A DNA stretch of 29,421 nucleotides. Origin: Vavraia culicis subsp. floridensis (taxonomy: Eukaryota > Microsporidia > Pleistophoridae). Under the pieces are notes generated by a model, which searched no databases, was not told where the DNA came from, and saw nothing but the letters and a program-made list of their open reading frames with translations. The stretch covers positions 45,565-74,985 of the forward strand of contig NW_007360633.1 in the NCBI RefSeq assembly GCF_000192795.1, written 5' to 3'. A program made the translations under genes and the position numbers. Each line of letters starts with the position of its first letter. The first letter of the stretch is position 1. Positions 19,114 to 26,200 of the stretch are shown piece after piece.

Positions 19114-19399
19114 TCGAGCCAGGGGAGAATGAAAATAATAAACAAATTTTGATCAGAAAATGGGGTCAAAGCTTTCAGAGGATAAAACGTGTATGGTCGT
19201 GTGGAAAGGTAAATAAACGTACTTTTAGCAAAAAAAGGTACGGAGCAATGATTCGTTGCGTATCACAATGAGCAATAAAATGCGGTTTATCCGATTAGAG
19301 CGTGCTGCTTGGGAGGTATTTTGAACCGAATTGCTGTCTCTTCAGGGCTGGTATGAGCGCCGTTCCCGAGCACGTGTTAAAGCGCCGTGTAATTGTTTG

Positions 19400-19403
19400 C
19401 CCC
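19400..19403 (+). promoter_or_regulatory. C-run start signal of the coiled-coil gene
   Basis: TTTGCCCC ends two bases before the ATG at 19406-19408 and supports this start over the upstream in-frame start. Confidence 0.5.
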
Positions 19404-19405
19404 AA

Positions 19406-19924
19406 ATGGAGGATGCCATAAACATCGTATCAGACTTGACCAAGTCGTTCCAGGAGGCTGAACCGGTAAGGTACAGCCGCTCGTCACCAAAGAACGACCA
19501 GGAACAGATACTAGACGATCTAAAAGAGAGCAATAAGCTGCTGAAAAGACAAATTGCACAACTAAAGACCGAGCTGAGGAACCACGACCTGGTAAAGGAG
19601 AAGAATGACGGTCTGTTCATGAAATGCAACAATGAAAGATTCAGACACGCAAAGCGCATCGTATCGCTGGAGAAGGAGATCGAGGACTTGAAATGTAAAC
19701 TGGAGCAGTGCAAGGAGGAGGAGAACAAACTGCAAGAGAACATCGGTCTGATCAAACAGCCATCCGCCAACACTCTGTTCCTTGAACTGATGAGCGGGTT
19801 CAACCTGCAATTTTACAGGGGGAAGTGCAAGGTGATAAATGTGAGAAAGAACGATGTTATTGAAATAGAAATGGCAGAATTGAAGGATCATGAGATAACC
19901 AACAAGATATGGCGGTCCTTATAG
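19406..19924 (+). CDS. Coiled-coil protein with small C-terminal globular domain (possible kinetochore/monopolin-type protein)
   Basis: This 172-residue protein is mostly a long coiled coil (about residues 30-118, with heptad-like runs such as LDDLKESNKLLKRQIAQLKT and LEKEIEDLKCKLEQCKEEEN). A short globular domain follows (about 120-172, NTLFLELMSGFNLQFYRGKC, then alternating beta-type segments). A coiled coil followed by a small RWD-like domain is the plan of Csm1/Pcs1 and of Spc24/Spc25. The phrase LFLELMSGFNL resembles the LTGL segment at the start of the Csm1 globular domain. That link is my inference and is weak at sequence level. The frame opens 25 codons earlier, but the ATG at 19406 follows a C-run and begins the acidic N-terminus MEDAINIV. 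AATAAA at 19955-19960 is 30 bases past the stop. Any other small coiled-coil protein cannot be excluded. Confidence 0.7.
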   Translation: MEDAINIVSDLTKSFQEAEPVRYSRSSPKNDQEQILDDLKESNKLLKRQIAQLKTELRNHDLVKEKNDGLFMKCNNERFRHAKRIVSLEKEIEDLKCKLEQCKEEENKLQENIGLIKQPSANTLFLELMSGFNLQFYRGKCKVINVRKNDVIEIEMAELKDHEITNKIWRSL

Positions 19925-19960
19925 CGCGTGGCACCGTTGAGCGTTAGAATAACAAATAAA

Positions 19961-20466
19961 TGATTTTAGTTGGTGCATAGCGTTCTTACCGCATTTTGTA
20001 GCACTGCCGTGCTGATGGGAATGGCAAGCGTTCCTATGTTGATGGCAGGGCAGTGCTCAGAACTCTGCCGTGCTGATGAGATAATCTCGCGCGTTAACAA
20101 GCGGCTCTCACACGGCTGGCAACACATTCCCTTAAAATATGCCACTGTTTATTCCGTAGAACCGTTTGAAGGGCGACATTGTGCGTGTTGATGCGCGATA
20201 GCAAAGAAAATGCTTTTAGTGAAAAGTTGTGCGAGCAATCGATCAGGTTGTTCTTGGCATGCAGTCACCTGCCCGTTTCCTGAAGGCGATCATTATCGGG
20301 AAGCTACAAGGTGTTTTAACCGCGCCTACTGGACCGGTGATACAGAACTCTTTCCGCATTTTCTACGCTTGCGATGCGCAGTAGACGGCCGTTTTCATCA
20401 AAAGATCCACAATCAACGAATACAATGATCTACACGGTGCCGTGCACACCAACATTTCACTGGTGC
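19961..20466. other. Spacer between convergent genes
   Basis: No supported gene. A TTG-started 73-codon plus frame (19970-20191) has no recognisable features. A phrase CTGCCGTGCTGATG occurs twice about 60 bases apart (near 20004 and 20065). Confidence 0.45.
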
Positions 20467-20769
20467 TCACTCTGTGATCCATAGGTGTTTTTCTGCCTTT
20501 TTCACGTAACAGGCCGCCTTTTCCACCAGGTTTATATCCATGCCATCCAAACACACATAAAGAGCGCCAAGAACAACACCATCTTCCAAATACCCGTAGA
20601 ATCTGATCCAGCTTCCTTCTCTGCACGTAATTCCCACGTCATCACCAACAAACAGCACAAGATATGTTTTGTATTCAAGAATTACGCTGTTGCAGCCCAC
20701 AACCTCCTTTATCCTTGCAAACGAGTGAATTTCTCCGTTGTCTCTGCGGTTGCACAGCGTACGAAACAT
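20467..20769 (-). CDS. Small OB-fold-like protein (RPA14/Rfa3 or Ten1 type?)
   Basis: This 100-residue protein alternates short beta-type segments (SFARIKEVVG, SVILEYKTYLVLFVGD, SWIRFYGYLEDGVVLGALYV) and ends in one helix (DINLVEKAACYVKKAEKHLW). A single five-stranded barrel with a C-terminal helix at about 100-120 residues is the plan of the smallest replication protein A subunit (RPA14/Rfa3) and of Ten1. The segment around GSWIRFYGYLEDG is like the SWIRVxGxL strand pattern common in such OB domains. Both families are very divergent, so this is a fold-level guess. The ATG at 20767-20769 follows CTACTCCC directly, which supports a real gene. A role in single-stranded DNA binding would follow if the fold call is right. 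Confidence 0.6.
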   Translation of the reverse strand: MFRTLCNRRDNGEIHSFARIKEVVGCNSVILEYKTYLVLFVGDDVGITCREGSWIRFYGYLEDGVVLGALYVCLDGMDINLVEKAACYVKKAEKHLWITE

Positions 20770-20772
20770 GGG
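20770..20772 (-). promoter_or_regulatory. C-run start signal of the OB-fold-like gene
   Basis: CCC directly precedes the ATG on the minus strand and is one of the main reasons for calling this small gene. Confidence 0.45.
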
Positions 20773-20853
20773 AGTAGCAAACGAAAGAAAAAAGTAGAAC
20801 GTACACGCTGAAGACCCTTCCTGTGCAAGTTAACGGCAAGTTCCACTTATTTA

Positions 20854-21035
20854 TTCAATCCATGTCTATTATGTCCTCCTCACCTATAAATTCACATAAA
20901 TTGTCCACGATGCTGCAGAAATATGTGTAATCCGAGTTTTCGTCTTCGCTTTTCTTGATCATTGACCTGAGGATTAAAAAACAAAATAAAAGGGCCGAAC
21001 CGTTGAAGAGGACGAGCACACATTTTTTGTGTTCA
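20854..21035 (-). CDS. Candidate small single-pass membrane protein, frame broken near its start
   Basis: A minus-strand frame ending with TGA at 20854-20856 reads a hydrophobic segment (CVLVLFNGSALLFCFLILR) followed by a hydrophilic acidic tail (SMIKKSEDENSDYTYF, then CSIVDNLCEFIGEEDIIDMD). The stop overlaps AATAAA (20849-20854), as at several other genes here. The frame has no ATG before the hydrophobic part. The ATG at 21033-21035 would enter it only if the A6 run at about 21022-21027 had one more A, giving about 60 residues. Alternatively only the 35 residues from the internal ATG are made. The plan, a short N-terminus, one span and an acidic tail, is like several small ER or mitochondrial-outer-membrane proteins, but no family is recognised. 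Confidence 0.4.
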
Positions 21036-21236
21036 TGTTTGGTAAGTAAACATGGTTAGCGGGTTGTATTGATAATACATCATAAATTGCACTCAAATTT
21101 AGTTAAAAACCTGTTTTTGCCATTAATTGCGTTTGTTTCATTCCCGTATAAATGATCAATTTATCATTTTTGTTTGTGAAAGGTGTCTTATTCAATTACG
21201 CTGTGGTGTGAAGCAGTAAATTTATATTGATTGTTT

Positions 21237-21352
21237 ACGAGATGGTTTGTGAAATGGTTTGCGAGATGATTTGCGAGATGGTTTGCGAGATGGTTTGCGA
21301 GATGGTTTACGAGATGGTTTGTGAAATAATTTGTGAAATGATTTACGAGATG
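21237..21352. repeat. 12-bp minisatellite
   Basis: Nine full 12-base units of the form RCGAGATGGTTT (21237-21344) plus eight bases of a tenth. Variants are GTGAAATGGTTT, GCGAGATGATTT and GTGAAATAATTT. Both strands stay open through it only because the unit is a multiple of three; the overlapping open frames (plus 21227-21514, minus 21188-21415) are not credible genes. Confidence 0.95.
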
Positions 21353-21784
21353 CTGTCGCAGGATATTGGCTGGATATGTCATCTCAGAGGTAAAACGGGT
21401 GGGCACACTCATCATGAAGCGATATTGCCGTACAAGGCATTAAACAGCAGAATTCGTAAAAACTGTACACCTCGTGGTAAGAACGCTGTCTTGCGGTTGT
21501 TCGTTGCATTTTGATAAGTTTGTGAGCACGAGCGTAGCGGAGATGCTTTCTGCACAATGTGAGGTACCACGCCTTCAAACCGCTTGCAAACACGACAAGA
21601 TCTAAGAATGCGTGCCACGGTAAATTAAACCAATAATAATGTTTGTGAATGCAGCTCGCGCCATCCGTGTGGCACACGCCTGTGTCAACGGTTGGCAAAT
21701 AAACGCATTCTTAACGAAAAAACGAGTGCTTTACACCTAAACGATGCAGATCTCGCACAAACAGCAAAATGTAAAACAACCCTG
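21353..21784. other. Spacer
   Basis: No gene recognised; it separates the minisatellite from the 3' end of the 138-residue gene. Confidence 0.45.
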
Positions 21785-21814
21785 TTTATTGTACTGCTCT
21801 GATCTACACACGTT

Positions 21815-22231
21815 TTAATACTCGCGCTCTCTTTCCATCTTCTTCATACAATCGATAAACAGTTCAGCGTGCGCTACCAAGTTGTCACTGCCAGAAAAAG
21901 GCTGTTCAGTGCCATCCTGCAGGTACTGATCGTACTCTGACCAATTGAAGGAATCGGTCGTACCTGTTCCCAGGTAATTTTCAGGCGATTCTAACCGTTT
22001 TATATAACCGCATTTGTTCGACTTGTTCATACCCTCCGAGCTAATTTCGTAATAACTGATATTATTTAATTTTACAGTGCCGTCTTTTATGGTAGCAGAG
22101 AACGTTTCGTCTATCTCCTGCATCGACTTTTTATCTTTCCGAGTGATAAGCAAAAGATTTTCTGCGCAATTGCTCATCTTTGTTGGTTTCTTTAGTTTAT
22201 GTGCCATTTGTTGTTTTAATTTGTTTGACAT
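21815..22231 (-). CDS. Unknown 138-residue protein
   Basis: The N-terminus is basic (MSNKLKQQMAHKLKKPTKMS), followed by a segment with beta-type alternation (NLLLITRKDK, FSATIKDGTVKLNNISYYEI). The C-terminal half is acidic and contains YLGTGTTDSFNWSEYDQYLQ and a final helix (AHAELFIDCMKKMERERE). I recognise no family. No signal peptide or membrane segment is present, so it is probably nuclear or cytoplasmic. The ATG at 22229-22231 directly follows a palindromic AT block (AAATTTTAAAATTT), similar to the AAAAATTT before the ITFG1-like start, and has no C-run. AATAAA on the minus strand (21785-21790) lies 25 bases past the stop. Frame length, ATG context and 3' signal together make it a likely gene. 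Confidence 0.65.
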   Translation of the reverse strand: MSNKLKQQMAHKLKKPTKMSNCAENLLLITRKDKKSMQEIDETFSATIKDGTVKLNNISYYEISSEGMNKSNKCGYIKRLESPENYLGTGTTDSFNWSEYDQYLQDGTEQPFSGSDNLVAHAELFIDCMKKMEREREY

Positions 22232-22764
22232 AAATTTTAAAATTTGTTTTTACCACGGAGAATGTGCCATCAAGACTTAGAAATACAAGGATTGTGTTTT
22301 TAAGTGCAAAATATCGCTTTATGCGTATGCTACGAGATTATTTCTGCTGTGGGGCACACCACCTGGTTTATCATATTTTGTTCTCATCACGTAACGAGAA
22401 CAGTGTTAAAACATGTGATTAATTCCTCTAATTCCATAAGGACCCGCTAATGTTCGTCCATGTTCTGTACACAAAACCAAAAATTATACTTTTCATGCAT
22501 AAAATGTTCATCCTTTCCTGTCGTACAGCTGCAAGCTGCGAATTGAATCATCTTAATGTTCTTTGTTGGTGCTGTCTGTCTTTGCCGCATGGTGGAGCAA
22601 TGCAGTGCTAGGTCGTTTTTTAGCAGGCAAATACAATTGTGTGGTATAGCACGCTTTTCATAGAACATGCAATTTCAATATTAGCGCGCAAGCAAAACAG
22701 CCAGAACATAGCGATGTTATCGACAAGCACCGTATGATGCCCATTTCCAAAATTATTTATTGCT
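22232..22764. other. Spacer
   Basis: No supported gene. The minus-strand frame at 22447-22668 starts with ATG but lacks a C-run, a recognisable family and a 3' signal. AATAAA at 22756-22761 on the minus strand belongs to the candidate upstream of it (22765-22988). Confidence 0.4.
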
Positions 22765-22988
22765 TTAACACAGATGACGGTTTCTCTCACCAATGATAAC
22801 CGTGGTATTGTCAGTACGTTTGATTTTCGTATTGCCATCCACCGCAAAACGGTTAGGGCCAGAGGTAATCTGGTGCACTGATACATCTCTTACAACACAA
22901 TAATGCTTTTCCTGTCTGCTACTCCTGATATGACCACTCCATTTTTTGCAAGATCAACCCTGCACGCAAGTACACGGTTTATCATCAT
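22765..22988 (-). CDS. Candidate Sm-like (LSm) protein gene, interrupted by a one-nucleotide frame change
   Basis: From ATG at 22986-22988 one frame reads MMINRVLACRVDL, NGVVISGV, ADRKSIIVL and then stops. The neighbouring frame continues as VRDVSVHQITSGPNRFAVDG and TKIKRTDNTTVIIGERN before a TAA at 22765-22767. AATAAA lies four bases past that stop, which marks a genuine gene end on this strand. Together about 74 residues would form five beta segments. The first half resembles Sm motif 1 (INR...DG.(h)(h).G...D...(h)(h)L.D) and the second half resembles Sm motif 2 as in LSm8/LSm1 (RGDN.AVIGE). The spacing after NGVVISGV is about three residues short and the usual RG is RT. The frame change lies within about 22899-22916. 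It could be a sequencing error, frameshifting or a decayed gene. Sm-like identity is inference. Confidence 0.35.
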
Positions 22989-23244
22989 GAAATATTTTTT
23001 ACCGCCTCTAGCCCTAAAAGATGATAATTTATTTATTGTTGACCTGCAGGACATTCATTCGTGCTATAGCACATATACAAACCACTATAGCGTGTCCTTG
23101 TCCCCCGTTATAAACAGGAAAGCGCAAGTAATAACCATCTCCATGAACAGACACTCAAGCAACTACCCATGGTAGTTCTTACGCAGCCATTATCAGCGAA
23201 CCTATACCTGCCACAACTAAACCTCCTTTACAACCATTATTACT

Positions 23245-26200
23245 TTATATATCGTGATTTACACCAAACCGGTTTTCTAAATCATAGAAATGCGCAGGTG
23301 TTCCCAGCACATATTCGTACCTCATGTGTTCATCAAAGCTTCTGAAATAAAAATTGTAATTTTTATCAGGTACCAGGAAGTATCCATCGGCACACAAAAA
23401 CGATGCCTTGCCAACAGCGAACGGTACTTTGAAATGGCTGTGTATGTTCATCATCTGCTCATCGGTACCGCTGACGAGCACCATGCCTGTTATGTCATTT
23501 ATATCAATTACCGGATCGGAAGGTAGCATCACAGACTTGCCGTTGTAGTACTGCGGTGGTAGCGCAAGGAAATAATCTTTCGGGTGGGCGGTACGCGCGA
23601 CGTACCGTTTAGCGCTGTATATCTTGGTAAAATTGCCTTTGAGCACGAGCGCTAGAAGAGGAATCTGTGGAGAACTGATCTCTAGCAGCTTATCGATCAA
23701 ACATTTTGGGATTTGCAAGGATTGTCCATGTTTAGAAGAAAATACCATGTCTTGGTACGTATGAGATAAAATAGCTTCTTCTGAAAGAGCAGTGCATTTC
23801 AAACCGTTGGCCATCAAATCGAAGGTTTGTGAACGGTTTAAATCGGCATTTACCGGTCCATCACATTCATCATCACCGTTTTCGCTGTAATTGGCATCGG
23901 ACCGTTTTTGCCTGTTTATGAGTACCATCTCGTACCGTGCGAATGTCTCCCTCATGATTTGTTTCGTTCCATGCTCGGTAGATTGCATAACTCCATGCGA
24001 CATAAGTGCACTATCAACCCTTTGTTCTCCGCTATGATTCAGGGCCTTCTTCTTCCCAGTATTTCTATCCCTACTCGTATGTGTCCCGCTGTACTTAAAC
24101 CAATTCTTCCATTTTTCATCAACTTTTACCTCTTTGTTCGTACTCCGCACCTTCTTTTCAATTTCATCACCTATCCTGTCCCGCGTTCTAATTCTCAAAT
24201 CCTTGTAAACATCCACATCCATTCCAAACACAATCTCCTTCACTTCGGTATTGGAAAGCAGCCGTTTTATGCCGTGCTCCTCCTTGTACTTATTTATTAT
24301 CACGTCCTTCAGAAAATGCTCCATTACAATCAACTCCTTGTCATCTTTGTACCCGAATATGTCCCTGACACTGAGTACCAAATTCTTTGAAATGCGGTAG
24401 GCATTCAAAATGAGAACAAACCTGCAAAAATTCGTGTATGATGAATATTTCCAGTGTTTGTAGATGTTTATGCCGTTGTTGCGGAGTTGTTCCTTCATTT
24501 CCTCTGTTAGGAGTGTCCGTAACGCCGGAAAAAATATTTTGCACTTGGATTTAACGCCTTCCGACCTGTCCATCACAACGCAGCTCTGTGTACTTCCCGA
24601 TGCATTCTTCGCGATAACGTGCCCGTCATATCCCCGTTTACTGTTCAAACTATCCTCGACGGTCAGAACTCCCGTTCTTGCATTAAACATGTACTCCTCG
24701 TACTTTATGATCGAATTGCTCAACTCCTTCATACCAACCACTTTTTCGTTAACCTCTAATCCCAGTGTTTTTAGTATTCTGCTCCTCAGCACCTCGTATT
24801 CCCTAAGCCCTGCAAGCTGTGGCAACTGCAAATTCACCGGCAAACAACCAAACGCACAGACTTTGTTGTAGAGAAGATCAACTCCCACTACAAAGCCCTT
24901 TTCACAGGGATAAAAGCACAGCGGATCATTTTTAAGCTCTAAATAACGGCGCTGCGTGTAAACACCGATATCATTTGTTTTGTGATTGCCCCATGTGAAC
25001 TGCACATCACACCAAAGGGCATCTGCTTTTACGATGCTGCTCATATCACGAGTAGCGCATGGTATGTTTGATCGCACTTGCACCGTATTTTCATCCCCAT
25101 GAGATGATACCGATACATTTTCTTCGTATTGCGCGCTTTTCATCTCGTTTATTGTCTTCCTAGGATCTTGTACACTTAAGCGATCATTCACCCCGGCATT
25201 CTTATATTCGTAGCCCTTCTCGTCCTGCCCATACACATACTCCCTATCACGGGCAGTTTGATGGGTGTATGAGCACTCCTCATCACCTAAACCTTTTTCA
25301 CCGGTCAAGGACATGCCATTATTCACCCGTTCATGATGCTTCATTGTATTCGTGTGTTTCCTGCCACTGGACCGGTCCTCACCTGCCATGCCTTGCGCAT
25401 CACCGTGTTTTATGTCATCTACAGGTTCACCACCCTTACCACATGTCTCACCACCCTTACCACATGTCTCACCACCCTTTCCACATGTCTCACCACCCTT
25501 TCCACATGTCTCACCACCCTTTCCACATGCCTCACCACAACATTTCTTATCGTAATATTCTCCATCGTACACCGAAACATTCGCAAAAACGGCATCTGCT
25601 CCCATCCCGCCATACCATTTTTTACCATCAACTACCATTTTCTTACATCCGTTCATCCTCACTAACTCAACCACGTACCCCTCACAAATCTTCATCCACA
25701 GGTTGTCCCTAAAAATCTTCAGATACGACATTTTCAATGATGCCAGCTTACCATGCATGACAATTCCTGACTTGTCCATCACAGTTGCATATCCGACATA
25801 CACATCCGATGTGTTTATGAGCGGTGACCAGTAAAACACGAATCGTCTGTTTGGAAACAGCCGGGCACCGGACAGCTGTGCCCTTGTCATCGTGCCGTAT
25901 GTTGTGGTGTGCCACAGTGTTTGGGGATCGTACGGCGTGTTTATGGATGCAAGCACTGATTGACTGATAATGCGTTCAGGGCCACCAAAAAATTCCGTCA
26001 TATCGTACTTGTACCGCCTGGTAGACCATAATTTGCCATCGAGAGTGCTGCTGAAGTGTGCGAACGGATTATCTCCCGTGCTGTACCTTTTATATCGCCC
26101 TCTGATGCGCACATTTCTTACGACTGTTTCGTCGCTCGCAGTACATTCCTCACCTGCATGCCCACCTCTTGCAATCATTCCACGCCTTCTCTCCGTACGT

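Noticed and set aside
21033..21115. Microsporidian intron starting at GTAAGT (21041) after ATGTTTG on the plus strand
   Set aside because: No convincing branch/acceptor and no coding exon follows; stops occur in all frames soon after.
21237..21352. CRISPR-like array
   Set aside because: Units are directly adjacent without unique spacers; the same holds for the 29-, 30- and 21-bp repeats, and the genome is eukaryotic.
21188..21514. Repetitive proteins (VCEM- or ANHL-type repeats) on either strand
   Set aside because: Open only because a 12-bp minisatellite keeps both strands free of stops; the plus frame even starts with TTG.
22903..23175. 90-codon plus-strand frame
   Set aside because: Antisense to the better-supported minus-strand candidate with an AATAAA-linked stop; no family resemblance.
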